From the NCBI GenBank assembly GCA_020740775.1, contig JAHEWK010000003.1:2852001-2916000 (forward strand): a stretch of DNA of 64,000 nucleotides, read 5' to 3'. Within the stretch, counting starts at the first letter, position 1, and the number at the start of each line of letters is the position of its first letter. Source of the DNA: Ilyonectria destructans (taxonomy: Eukaryota > Ascomycota > Sordariomycetes > Hypocreales > Nectriaceae). Shown here piece after piece: positions 34,331 through 45,751 of this stretch. The position numbers and the translations under genes were made by a program. The notes below the pieces were generated by a model, which had not been told where the DNA came from, did not search any database, and saw only the letters and a program-made list of their open reading frames with translations.

Positions 34331-34397
34331 TTGGCAAAGACACCGGACCGGATACTGCGAAATGCCGCTTCAAGTTGACATCGATCAAGGTGGGCAA
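34331..34397 (-). repeat. Degenerate 67-base repeat, copy 1 (inverted relative to copy 2)
   Basis: On the minus strand it aligns with 34837-34903 on the plus strand with about 80% identity by eye, including atcgatgtcaa and ctttgcca. In one frame both copies encode a related peptide (DRCQLEAAFRSIRSGVFAK here, NRCQCEWAFRNVQSAAFAR in the other), so they may be fragments of one gene. Confidence 0.6.
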
Positions 34398-34836
34398 AAA
34401 GAACATGGAAGCAATTGACGTACGCCCCAGGGTGAGTATCTCCTACCAAGCACACTCTTTATTAAAGAATTAAACGCATGTTAGATTGGCCAACAAGCCA
34501 GCAAACGCGACTGGCGAATAAGACAATAACTGCAAAGGGTAATACCTTGAGCAATGCCAAACAGCTGCCTCTGGTTTTTTAACCAGTAATATCGAGTGTA
34601 CCAGCTAGCTAGCAGATTGCACAAGCGAGTCGTAATGCGAGTTAGAAGAAGCCACCATTACTAACAGAGTTCTTATAATCGATTCTATTAGGGTCGGTTT
34701 TATATATTATCGATATAGACAATCTACACAGGTCGTTGAATTCTCTCTACCGATAAGTTTATTAAAGATATTTACTCCGATATCGAGCCAGGATGGGAGG
34801 TCCTTGTTATAAATTTACTTGCCTGTCTGATATTTA

Positions 34837-34903
34837 TTTGCCCACCTCAATCGATGTCAATGTGAATGGGCATTCCGCAATGTCCAGTCCGCCGCCTTTG
34901 CCA
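34837..34903 (+). repeat. Degenerate 67-base repeat, copy 2
   Basis: It is the partner of 34331-34397 in opposite orientation, 440 bases away. The stretch between them (34460-34800) is AT-rich and holds no gene. Confidence 0.6.
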
Positions 34904-35306
34904 GGGGGGTTTCTGAGTCAGTTTGAAAGGACAAAAGAAGGTGCAACAGATGGTGGAGTTGGATCACACCGCTGTAAGTTGTTGACTTTGACTGTGTTCT
35001 GAAGTGGCAGTGAGAGGCGCGGCCTTCACATTTCTCTCATCCCAACTTGCCTGGGGCTTGGTCATTTTCCTTCAACGGTCACCTTGGGCTAACACAGCGG
35101 CAAAATGTATGTGTGTAATACAGTGCTTGAAAGCTTCCATGTGATAACGTCTGGCAGCAGCTGTCAGTCAACTCAAGGCGCAATGCCATCTGAGTATACC
35201 ACGTCGACGCGCCTGAAGAGCGAGACCAGGCGCCTGAGGCAACACGGCTTGCAAGTTAGATCACTTGTCTCCAAACCTTCCTCACCTTCCTCTCTTTTCT
35301 CCCGCT

Positions 35307-35378
35307 CATACCAAACGATGGTCAACCGCACATACCAAACGATAGTCAATCGCACATATCAAGCGATAGTCAACCACA
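35307..35378 (+). repeat. 24-base tandem repeat, three copies
   Basis: Three units of the form cataccaaacgatggtcaaccgca follow one another. The later units differ mostly by C/T and G/A changes. In one frame they read as repeats of MVNRTYQ-like peptide, but no surrounding gene supports translation. Confidence 0.75.
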
Positions 35379-35510
35379 CAATGTAAGTCACAGCAATCTT
35401 ACTCTCACGTTCAAACATAAGAATCCTAAGAGCAATACTAACTAATATATCGATGGTTTCGTACAATCAGCAATGGATAGATCTGGCGTGGGGCTTTGGG
35501 GCCCTGAGAC

Positions 35511-35993
35511 GTCGGCGTGGCGGTGGTGATAAGGGCGGTGGTGGTGGTGGCGGCAAGCGTGGTGGCGACCCCGGCAGAGGCCGGGGTTAAATTTGCTATC
35601 GGGTTGGTATATCATGTCCTATCCGTGTGGAACTATAAAACTAATATAATGTAGTGCGGTGAACACGGGCACATTGCCCGTAACTGTCCTAACTCGGCCC
35701 GCCGACGTTCGGCATCTCCTCGCTGAGAGGAGGCTAAGAAGGAGGCTAAGAAGGAGATGGAGGAGAAGGAGGTTAAGAAGGAGGAGGAGGGGAAGGAGGG
35801 GAAGGAGGGGAAGGAGGGGAAGGAGGAAGACGAAGACGAAGACGAAGAGGAGAAGAACCCCTCTAAGGGCCGATGCGTAGCGAAACCAGACGGTTCACGA
35901 ATTTGTTTTTGGAACGGGGAATATCATAGTCCGGGAGATAATCACGGCGTGACGATGAGAAACTTGCTTTACTCTACAGTTGAGTTTCGATGA
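35511..35993 (+). pseudogene. Remnant of an RGG-rich/CCHC zinc-knuckle gene
   Basis: A Gly/Arg-rich frame (RGGGDKGGGGGGGKRGGD) ends at a stop near 35590. About 65 bases later a piece of a CCHC zinc knuckle appears at 35655: CGEHGHIARNCPNSA. This covers the second Cys, the His and the last Cys of C-x2-C-x4-H-x4-C. The base stretch between them ends in ctaatataatgtag, which resembles a branch site and acceptor. Even with splicing, the first knuckle Cys is absent. After the knuckle a TGA interrupts the frame, then a Glu/Lys/Asp-rich run (35730-35860, with aaggagggg repeats) continues to 35993. It could derive from a retroelement nucleocapsid or a CNBP/Gis2-like gene. It is broken either way. Confidence 0.45.
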
Positions 35994-36919
35994 AAGAGAT
36001 TCTTTCTGAGAGTTCGGATTGGACCTTTGTGGTGGGGCCGGGGATCGTCGGCCCTTTTTCCATACTCCGTTCTCCGTAATTAGTGCTCGACCAGCTCCCG
36101 ACCCGCTCTGGACATCAACTTTGAAGTGAGATTTTCTCACGACGAATGCCGGATGTGGTCGAGCGAAGTTAGGCGAGAAAGGGGACTGTAAACGGGCGCA
36201 ATGAGGCAAGCCAAGAGCCTAGAACCAGAGCCAAGAGCCAAGGACCGAGCGAAACCAAAAGAAAGAGTTGTGCTCGTTGCTCGTCCCTTTTGCTTTCTTT
36301 TTCCGCCTTCTACTACAAACTTTGCCCATAGTCACCAAACCCGCAAGGAACTGGCGCCATTCTTGGCCGTTGTGCTAATAGGTCTTGGCGCTCGGAGTAA
36401 TCATACTACGTAGTACGCCAGCAGCACGCTTCACGGCCCAGACAGGGCTTGGCGTCTTCTCAGCCGACTCGAGCCAGCTTGGCCCGGTCCGCCTATTGAC
36501 CTCTCCTATCCCGTCCTGGCCAAAGGGCGCGAGCCGGATCACGATCTGGATGACTAGAAAAGTCGCCCAGACCTTGGCGTTGCGTCTCTCACGGCGCACG
36601 GCACAACAAACCCCGGCTTGGTGCTGCCCCCATTTCCCGGATTGACGGCCGTAGATTGCGCCAAACGAAGCTCATAAGCTCGTGCCTTCGCCCTTGAGTC
36701 CTCGTTGCTCGGTTTTGGTCTTCGTCTGTTCTGTCGTTGGGTCATGTCGCACACCATCATCTCCCGAGTCTCTCCACCCTGGCCCCATCCCCATCTTCTG
36801 GGCGCGTGGTCACCCATCCGAGACGGTCTTCGTATTCGAATTACCCCGTGATTCCATCCTGCTGGTATCCGTGGTTTTCTGGTCTGCCATTCGACACCAC
36901 CTGTTCGCGTTAATAATCC
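35994..36919. other. Upstream region of the surface-protein gene, no gene seen
   Basis: It is 926 bases with no supported coding sequence. Part of it is presumably the promoter and 5' UTR of the gene starting at 36920. Confidence 0.45.
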
Positions 36920-37725
36920 ATGCGAACCCCATCCATGTGTCGCATGCGTTTCCCGCAGCCATTGCTGGCCCTGCTAGCTCTGTGTGCGGTGGCGTCAGCC
37001 GACGATAACGAGGACACTCCCGTCACCACTGCACCAATCTACCTTCCTTACTACAATCAGGAAGCATGGTCCCTGGTGCGAGGCAGCGTGATTGCAAGCG
37101 TAGGCGATCCCAGTTCTCTCCCGTCTTTGCAGTTGGGTGCATGGCGCTAACAGACGGGTGCATCAGAATCCCCACATACAACAAACCACTTACACCATCT
37201 TCTGTCCCGACGATAACCCACCCGCCTGCGATATCTCACTCGAGTTCCCCTTCGAACTGGTTGAGGGCCCTGACACGGTAGAATTCCACGGCACATACAC
37301 ATCTACATAGTAGGTCTTCCCACCAGGGAGGGTTTGGTCCTCCGTGCTAACACATTCTAAGCATCGCAAATCTCGAATGCACTCTCGATGGGACAACCGC
37401 AGCGACATGTTCAGGTTACTCAAGCTATAAAGCCGGGTACACCAATGGCCTGTACGCAGGCCCGACGGAAGTATCGTGGACATCAACCTTCTCCGGGACC
37501 GAGGTGGAATGGGGCGTCTTGACCATGGCCGAGGCGCCCAAGGAGACGGACGACTCATGGGATGTCACAGCGACGGCCATGATGACACCCACGACAGGGT
37601 CTGGCTATGTGGAGGTCCCTTTGTCAACTGGAGACGAAGCCGCTGGTGCAAATTTACGGATCGATGGAAGAAGAGCGATTCTCGGGGCGTTGGGGAGCGC
37701 CATCTTGGCTAGGCTCCTATTTTAA
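36920..37725 (+). CDS. Secreted, probably GPI-anchored protein, paralogue of the gene at 32 kb
   Basis: It has three exons, 36920-37099, 37167-37309 and 37362-37725, giving 228 residues. The signal peptide lies in MRFPQPLLALLALCAVASA; translation may begin at 36920 or at one of two in-frame ATGs just downstream. The extracellular part has IFCPDDNPPACDI and NLECTLDGTTAATCSGY, the same four-cysteine pattern as the 31975-32770 gene. A hydrophobic end (AILGALGSAILARLLF) could signal GPI attachment. The second intron interrupts a Tyr codon after two bases (TSTY/IANLEC), at the same alignment position and phase as the only intron of the paralogue. The first intron (gtaggc...gctaac...catcag) is specific to this copy. 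Function unknown. Confidence 0.8.
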
Positions 37726-40700
37726 GACCACAACGACGGTCGGGCGGAGATGATGTGAAGCGATTACACAAACGACGACGATACAAAGCGATTTCATTTT
37801 CGGGACTCGAGATACCATGGGAGGTCGGGGCTAGTGGAGTAAAGGATCTTGACGGAATACAAAATCTGGTTTTTCGGGAATGTACATACAGGAGGCCATG
37901 TATGAGGGGGAGGATGGACAGCTGGATGAAAAGTTCAGAAGGATTTTCTCATATTGCCTTGCCATATGTCCAGTCTACTTCTACGTTTGGGTCTGGGTTT
38001 TAACATACTCTTGTTGGTGTCGGCGTTGGTGTCCCAGATGGTGCCATTTGCAGGGCGTATAGGCATGGACGAGGGAATGGATGAGAGATGACGCGCAATC
38101 CGCTAAACGATAGAGGACAGTGGCCGAATGAGGCTTATGTTATGTCTTTGAAAAAACGAAACATGTCTTTGCCATATGATTTTCGGCGCCGCCATTTGTC
38201 GGAACCCTACATATTTCACATTTGAAGATGCCGCTAGGCGATGAGTTTGAGAAAGGAGATCGAACAACGGTAAATCCCGATTGCACATGCTTATTTTGCT
38301 AAGATCTTTACTAGACTAAATAGTATGCACTATAAAAAACATTATTTTAGGTACTTATGATAGTATTCCCTACTAGATTTCGTCTTTGCTCGTTGCTTTG
38401 CTGAGATCTCTGAGATTTAATATTCGAGGCAGTCAAGGTCATTGTGCGTGCATGCTGCAGGAAGAACAATGCTCTCAGAATACACCTCCTCGTCCACCAT
38501 CGAGCGCGGAGAACCTGAACATCGCTCTTAAACGATGCAATGGGAAAGATGAGGCTACATCATGCAATAGGCCGGCAACATCGGAAGAGTCGTGCATCAC
38601 GAACCCTCTTGGTTGGCAGGTGATATGATAAGGAGCTCGCACATTCACTAGCCAACCTAATGTAGAAAGTCGCTTTGGCTTATTGACGCATGCACCTCGA
38701 GTGCAGAGAACCCAAACTCAATTGAGAGGTGCGTGATGCAAGGCCAATAAGGTGCCGTAGTGTACATGTAGGAGGGCGGTCAAGGTGGGACAGAAAGAGA
38801 CGCATGGGCTGACGAAGGATGATGCAGAATGTGGCTTTCAGGCGAAGCGTAGAACGTGGACAGGAATGATGCGTGGTCAAACGGGTAGAGGTGGCGGTGG
38901 GCTAATGAAGAGGTGTTGTTCAGCTCGGTTCGAGATACGAAGACAACCGAAAGAGCTGCAGCCCATCTGCTATACGCATACGAGACCAGAGTGAGGGGGC
39001 CCTTGGTGCTGGGGAAAATACGAATAACTTGTGTAGTGTTTGCCCAAGATATGTACGTAGGGGCCTGGACAAGACAAACTTGGCAATGTCTTCTCGCGCA
39101 GGTAGGGAGACTTCGGTTTCTCTTGGCCATCTCTGGCGATTTTTTTTCTTTTTCTGGATAGCTTTTTGTCTTTCCTTGTCTCATCCCCCGTGCTTGGCTG
39201 ACAGCCAGCCCCATTACGTCTTTCTTGAAGCCGTTAGCACAGGCGTGATCGGGTAAGCAGCGAGCATCCCTGGCGGCGCACTCGATGTCACTGGATAATG
39301 TGGGCGGGGGACTGGGACTGGGTGCTCCGGCACAGGGCAGACCGAAGGCCTAGAACCAGTTCGTGGCGGCCAAGCTGAAGCTGCTGTGAGCTCAAGTTCG
39401 CATGTTTTGGCCCGCCAAATGCTTGGCCTGTGTGATAACCTTGTCGTCCATGGCGGCCGCCATTCCACGTGTCTGACTCAGCGGGTCCTCTCCTGCGGGC
39501 AAGGCACATTTGCATGACACCCTCCAAGTCGAAAGACATGGCCCAAAAAGGCACAGAACCGAAAGCGGAAACACGGCAACGCCCAAGGTGGGAGACAATC
39601 AAGCCCAGGCGGAGGATTTGGTGCGACGACCCCTTTTCCATTGCCCCTAAGATGATCAACTCACCTGCGGCAGGTTTCACGTTTCATCCCGTCCCGCAGC
39701 GGCTCTGCTCTGTGAGTGTGTGTGCTACCAGAAAACACATTGGAGCTGGTATCCAACCGCGAGAGCTGGCAAAAATCGTGGGCCATGGGTAAAACTGGGT
39801 ACGCAGTGCAATCCTTGACGGGCGGGCATCGTGGGACCATCCCCAAGCCTCCCAGGATTCCGACTCTGACGCCTTGAGATGGAGCCCAGGCTGGCCAACA
39901 GGCGCGCGCTCGAGAGAGGACGGAACCCCGGCAGCCAGTGAGAGGGCGTAGCGGTGGCGATCAACACGATACGGCTCTCACTCTACCTGGCACCTTTCTG
40001 CTCCAGCCCTAGGGACTAAGGCTGGTGGGTCGGTGGCCTGGGGAGTTCTGGGATCCCTGGATCGGCCGTTCCTCACCTCGTCTTCTCGCTCCCAAGCCTC
40101 TGGGCGTTGGTTTGCTAGTGCGTGCTAGTCGCCGGACAAGCCCGCCAGGCGCTCTCTGGCGGCGGGCTGCTCGCCAGTCGGTGTGGCTTGACGGCGGATG
40201 AAATTGATGATAGACAGGGGCGGCTTCTGTTTGCATTTTGCTTGTTTGTTGGCGCGCGGCCAGACGAAACACTCGGGCGACCAACCGTGGGCTCGTTTCG
40301 AGGCATTCGTTGGACGACGGACGATGGATCGTGGGCCCGGCTGGGGAATGGGTTTCAGAGCTCAGCCAGTCGATGGAGCGACCCCTCAAGCCTCCAGCTC
40401 ATGCAATGCGGAGAGCACGCTTGTTCCTGGCTTTTTGCGCCTTGTTCCTGGGCGTTCCGTCTGCCAAAAAGGCTTCCTTGGTTCATGGATTCACGCCCGC
40501 ATGGCTCCCTCGCTCCAGGGCTCCCTCAGCTCGGGCTTGTCAACCCACTCGACCATATCCGCTTTGGGGCAAGACGACTGAGCAACGCCCGATATTAATA
40601 GCCTGGCGGCGCCAGCGCACTCTCGGGCCACTGCCGTCTTGTCGTCAAGCCCACCTCCAGCTTATTTCCTTCACGAGCCAGTCCCTTGGCCTCGTATTCA

Positions 40701-41120
40701 TCCTCAGTCTTATCTGGCGCGGACCCAGGCCCGGACCCTCTTGGCTTTGCTTTTTCATACCTTGAGGCCTGGCTAAGCCTTTCGCTTCCGTCTGACAGTG
40801 GCAGGGTCCATTGTTCTTTATTTCTTCTTATATGCGCTCACTGTCCCGTTCTGTTTTGTTGTCGTGAATAAGCTTCACTCGTTCTTGCCGCATCTGTACA
40901 CACGTACCTTCCTTCCTTCACCTCACCTCACTCACATCGTCATCGACCACTAGCCTCCGACTCAATCACTCCCTCATTCTCTCAACGTCTCTCAATCGCT
41001 ATCATCGCATATTGCGGCCCACGCCTTCTCCCCCACGTCTGCTGGGTGATATTGTGATCCTCAAGTCGCTGTGCGACAAAACTCACACATCTCCAACCAA
41101 TTCGACACCAGATCCGTCCG
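37726..41120. other. Long intergenic stretch upstream of the GH76 gene
   Basis: It is 3.4 kb without a supported gene. The last kilobase is pyrimidine-rich just before the start codon (for example 40890-40985), typical of a fungal promoter and long 5' UTR. Several GC-rich frames between 39400 and 40800 are open in overlapping phases and carry no domain. Confidence 0.45.
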
Positions 41121-42625
41121 ATGAAGTGGCTACCTATTGTCGCCGCAGCCTCAGCTGCTGCGACTAAAACACTGCCTTCGAGCCTGAACATTTCAGATCC
41201 CGGTAAGTCTTCGCCCAGATCGTTGTTTTGGTGCCTGCGCTTACAGAGACCACAGACTCCATCCGCGATGTCGCAGCCAGCATAGCGTACGACACCATGT
41301 CGTATTACAGCGGCAACACCTCCAAGGTTGCCAAGGTAAGGCAGTCCCTTTTCTTTTGAATAGAACACCGCTGACTAGTCCAGGATCTCGGCGACCTCCA
41401 GGATCCTTATTACTGGTGGGTGGCAGGCGCGCTCTGGGGAACCATGCTGGACTATTACCACCTCACCAACGACCCCAGCTACAACGACGTAATTATCCAA
41501 GCCCTCCTCGCCCCAACCAACCTAGGCACTGGCGAAGATTATATGCCTGCCGAACACGCCGACGAGGAAGGAAACGACGACCTTTTTTTCTGGGGCTCCG
41601 CCGTCCTCTCTGCCGCCGAGCGCAACTTTCCGCAACCCAACAAGGACCTCCCATCCTGGCTCGATATCGGAGCCAATGTCTTCAACCAACTCGTCGGTAG
41701 ATGGGATACAACAGCCTGTGCAGGAGGTCTACACTGGCAAATATATTCTACGAACCCGAACGGAATGGATTACAAGAACTCCGTTAGTAATGGTGGCTTC
41801 TTCCAACTTGCAGCACGACTCGCTCGTGCAACCGGTAACGAGACCTATGCCAATTGGGCTGAGTATATATGGAATTGGTCATCCGATATCGGCTTTATTG
41901 ATCCCGATAACTACCACGTTTACGACGGTGCCAGCTCGGCCGACAACTGTACCAAAATTAACAAGTACTCGTTCACTTACACCAGCGGAATCTACTTGTA
42001 TGGCGCTGCCGTGATGGCCAACTACACCGGAAGGGCCAATTGGAAACAACGCACCGAGGATATTTTCGATGGAGCCGGCTGGTTCTTCTCTCCATACGAA
42101 AACTCGACCAACGTCCTGTATGAGGCCGCTTGCGAAAAGGTCAACCGGTGCAGCGTCGATATGTCGACCCACAAGGGCTACTTGGCCCGCTCCATGTACC
42201 AGTCCACTCAACTCGTGTCCTCGCTCAGTGACAAAGTCGACACCCTTATGTTTCCTTCCGCCGAAGGCGCGGCCCAGGCATGCAGTGGTGGCGAGACCGG
42301 TCGAACCTGTGGCCAGCGGTGGTACACTGGCGCCTACGACGGCAACCCGGGCCTCGGCCAGCAGATGTGCGCCCTCGAGGTCATCCAGGGCCTTCTGACC
42401 GACGATTCTCCCGCGCCTCTGAAGGGTGATGATATCAAGGTCATCCGCAATCTCGAATGGCAAGCGACTGTCAAGGTCAAAAGCACACCCACCACCACGT
42501 CCCAGCCCTCCGCCACCGAGACCAAGGCCGAGGAAAGCGAGGACGCCGCCAGCATGGCCCGGAGCAACCTGGTTTTTGCATCGCTGAGTGTCAGCACTGT
42601 CCTGCTCTTCCTTGGACTGGTCTGA
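41121..42625 (+). CDS. GH76 endo-1,6-alpha-mannosidase, DFG5/DCW1 type
   Basis: Enzymes of the Dfg5/Dcw1 type act at the plasma membrane/cell wall and are thought to transfer GPI-glycan-linked proteins onto wall glucan. Exons are 41121-41202, 41256-41335 and 41384-42625, giving 467 residues. A signal peptide (MKWLPIVAAASAAAT) is followed by the GH76 domain: DPYYWWVAGALWGTMLDYYHLT, then EEGNDDLFFWG with the paired catalytic Asp residues, then GGLHWQI, NGGFFQLAARLAR and HKGYLARSM. Several N-glycosylation sequons are present. A Ser/Thr-rich linker and a hydrophobic C-terminus (LVFASLSVSTVLLFLGLV) indicate a GPI anchor. Introns are GT-AG. It is convergent with HIS5, 277 bases away. Which of the several fungal paralogues this is cannot be decided here. 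Confidence 0.93.
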
Positions 42626-42902
42626 GGAATAAAAGAAGAAAGATACCCTCCGTTTTGTATATTTTTACTCTAGAGGTTGCACATACGAACTGAGCTTGGC
42701 CGAAGAGAGGCGTTTCGTTTTGGATAACATATAAACTGGGCCCTCGTCAGGGCGAATCGGGACATGGAATTCGCATCATGCCATGACTATTGTTTCTATA
42801 ATTTACGAGATTATGTCTAGAGGAACTAGATCTATGCTAGAACGCCGTTTTGCCTCGTTTTCCGTCTCTGCCCTTCTACAGTGCTTTGTCTGTTGTGATG
42901 TT

Positions 42903-44173
42903 CTACAAGTCTCTCACCTCATTGAGTGACGTCCGTAGTGATTCCAGAAATCTGGTGACTTCAGTCTCGGTGCCAATGGTGATACGCAGGCATCCTAGAC
43001 AGCCGTGCTCCTTGCCTCGGAAGCGAACGACAACACCCTTGGACTCTGCCAGTTTCTCGTAGACGGCCAACGCAGTTGTGTTGTCCGGGTTGCCCGCCAC
43101 GTCGAGCATCTCGAAGAGCAGGAAGTTACTCTCGGTGCCACCGCGCAGACGGCCAACGCCGGGTATCTTGGGCAGCTCTTCCAGGATGCGGTCACGTTGT
43201 GCAAGAATCTTGGCACGGTTGTCGCGCATGATTGACAGGCCCTTGTCGGAGACGGCGTAGGATGCGAGGGCACTAGTAGGACTAGAGATGTTGTAGGGGG
43301 CTTTGAGGCTGTTGAGGAGGCTGGCAATCGGGGGAGAGGAGAAGGCGGCACCAAGACGGATGCCAGCCAAGCCAAAGGCCTTGGACAGAGTCTGCATGAC
43401 AACAAGGTTGGGGAACTCCGTCACCCACTCGGCGAGGGACGCATCTTCGGGAGCGAAGTCGATGTAGGCCTCATCGAGGACCACGACGCCGTTCCAGGTG
43501 GGGTGGTTGAGGATTTGCTCGACATCGGCCTTTGCGAGGACCGAGCCGGTAGGGTTACCGGGAGAGCAAACGTACACAAGCTTGATATTCGCCTCGTTGG
43601 TGAGCGCGTCGAGGATCTTGGGCACATCGAGCGCGAACGTCGGGGCCGGTAGCAGGGGAACCTTGACGATGGCGACGTCGTTGACCTGGGCAGACACGGC
43701 GTACATGCCATAGGTGGGCGGGCAGGTGAGGATGCGGTCGCGGCCGGGCACGCAGAAGCAGCGCAGCAGGGCGTCGATGGCCTCGTCGCTGCCGACTCCG
43801 ACGAAGAGGTTATCGGGCGTGAGCGTCTTGGGAGTGTGGGCGTGGGTGTTGCGCAGGGCGCAGAGCTGCTGCTTCAAGTCGGCCTGGTGGGGGTCGGGAT
43901 AGCGGTGCAGGCCGAGGAAGTCGACGTCGAGGCCGCTGCCGGCAGTCGTGGCAACATCTGGGGCGAGCGATGGTCCAAAGGCGTTCTCGTTGGCGTCGAG
44001 GAGAATGTTGGTGCCGTCGTCCTTGTAGTCGCTGTGGCCGTTGGTCAGTCCGTGTGGTTTTCGCGGGGCAGATATCAGAGCGGGGGAGGGGCAACTTGCT
44101 CTCTCGCGCAGCGGTACGGCTGGAGAGCGAGGATATTGGGGCGGGCGCAGGCCTCGAGGTTGAAGGGGGACAT
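42903..44173 (-). CDS. HIS5: Histidinol-phosphate aminotransferase
   Basis: It is a PLP enzyme that converts imidazole-acetol phosphate to histidinol phosphate in histidine synthesis. Exons are 44173-44100 and 44031-42903, giving 400 residues. The N-terminus MSPFNLEACARPNILALQPYRCAR joins DDYKDDGTNILLDANENAFG, the family's substrate-binding start. Further motifs are GVGSDEAIDALLR, CSPGNPTGS, VVLDEAYIDF, the PLP lysine in TLSKAFGLAGIRLG, and a C-terminal RITIGT. The intron has a GC donor (gcaagt) instead of GT, with a cag acceptor; GC-AG is the only reading that keeps the frame. A perfect Gcn4/CpcA-type site lies 318 bases upstream. Confidence 0.95.
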
Positions 44174-44490
44174 TGCGGCGTCGGGTGTTTCCCTTGGGAG
44201 TGTGAATTGGGTTGAATTGGTGACGGGCTGGCTGAGGATGCTCAATCGGTTGAAGCTCGCGCGCCTTCCTCCATCTTAAACATCGGAGTCCCGCCGACGC
44301 CGGAGGGGCGAGTCATCGGCTTTTGGGTGGGCCGCTGATTGTGACTGCAGGAATCAATTTCATAGCGGAGTACGATGCACCTTGGCAGCCAGCTTCGCGA
44401 TGATGACTGTGTAGCATCCCTGAGTTGCCCAGTAGGAATAATTCTATCTGCAATGCTTCCCAGCCGCCAAGGAGTTTGATCCTGTAGAGT

Positions 44491-44497
44491 TGACTCA
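44491..44497. promoter_or_regulatory. Gcn4/CpcA-type site upstream of HIS5
   Basis: TGACTCA lies 318 bases upstream of the HIS5 start codon. It is the same motif as near LYS1. Cross-pathway control of histidine genes through this site is well known in fungi; binding here is inferred. Confidence 0.5.
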
Positions 44498-44949
44498 CTG
44501 GTTGAGAGTTACATCCCTGCGAGTCTGCGACTACCCTGTACAGGAAATTGTTTACCGAACCTCCCCTGGATTTTGTGATGAGAACAGCAAGGTGACGTGT
44601 CTATCTGTGAAATTAAAATGTTAGTCACTGGATACATCATATTTGCAGTATTAAAGGATGTTTGTATACTTGGTTGAAGATTGCGATGCGGGACAGCATT
44701 TCCTACCGCATTTATGGTTCTCGAGCACTTTAAGCAGACTCACATGCCGAAGTTTGACAAAGCCCTCAAGTTATGGGGAAGAATAAATATGAAGAACAAG
44801 AAATGTGTGTTTGAGAATCCAATTAATTAATCTATATCTCTCCTGTAGTAACCTGTCGTGAGGGTATCTGGGAATTAGAGCCGAGAATTCTGTAAGTGAT
44901 GCCCGCTTTACAATAAAGAATACGAAGACTCCAATCAACCAACAGCAAC

Positions 44950-45021
44950 GGTCGCGTGGCCCAATGGCAAGGCGTCTGACTACGAATCAGGAGATCGTGG
45001 GTTCGAGCCCCACCGTGACCT
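44950..45021 (+). tRNA. tRNA-Arg (anticodon ACG), copy 1
   Basis: It forms a cloverleaf without an intron. The acceptor GGTCGCG pairs with CGTGACC. The anticodon stem TCTGA/TCAGG holds the loop CTACGAA with anticodon ACG. The T-arm is GTGGG TTCGAGC CCCAC. It is identical in the mature part to the copy at 45752. Confidence 0.95.
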
Positions 45022-45751
45022 TCTCTTTTGCCGGTTTGAAGAACTGGTTTAAGATTTCTTTTTGGTGTGAGTAGCGTCTTGTTGCAGGAATTTCTGGGTT
45101 CTCCGTTGTGCATATAGAGCTAATTAGGTATTTCTTAGGAGGTTTTTCTTTTTTCTCTGGATATACTTATTATAATAGGCTTTTCATTGTTGAAATCACT
45201 GTTCTGACTACTGTTTCAAATTCTGTACAGTCACGTGCTTGCACGAGTGTAATAAGGGACTTGGTCTATTGATTGTGAACCTAATTACAGTCTTTTGCCT
45301 CTTCTATATCAGTCCGCTAACTCCGGGAAGGTATTGGGAAAGGTGACCAGTTGGACTAGAAACCTTAGTCTGTTTGAGTAACTGTTGACCTTTAAATAGA
45401 CTGGGTATATAGTCTGTATTGTTAATACTATTGTTGGTGATTTTTTTTTTACTGTTAAGCTTCTAGTCCCCCCTCTGGGTATGTGTGTACTAGGGCACCC
45501 TAACCTCTTGATAATGGGCTTTTAGAAACAATATAATAATTAGCTTGAATTATATTATATAATAGATATCTGAATTAATCCGTATTAAGGCAGTTAGTTA
45601 TACTGGTGTATTTCTGGCTCACAATGTGAAAGTGCAGCCCTTATGTGTAGTATGCTTTGTGGAAGGGCTGATGGACTGATTCTCTCTCTATTACAGCAGA
45701 CTCAGAGGTTGGTATCTACTAAAACAACAGCTCTTCCACTATCAAATACAC
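45022..45751. other. AT-rich spacer between the two tRNA-Arg genes
   Basis: It is 730 bases, AT-rich with poly-T runs, and has no gene. The T-runs just after each tRNA (ttctcttt and ttgttttttttg) can serve as Pol III terminators. Confidence 0.5.

Noticed and set aside
39288..40765. Open frames of 110-175 codons upstream of the GH76 gene
   Set aside because: Frames on both strands are open at once, without domains; the region is best read as promoter/5' UTR.
14660..44173. The idea that neighbouring genes form a secondary-metabolite cluster
   Set aside because: No polyketide synthase, NRPS, terpene cyclase, P450 or pathway regulator was found anywhere in the window.
44832..45113. Minus-strand frame overlapping a tRNA-Arg
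   Set aside because: It is a shadow of the tRNA and AT-rich flank with no protein features.
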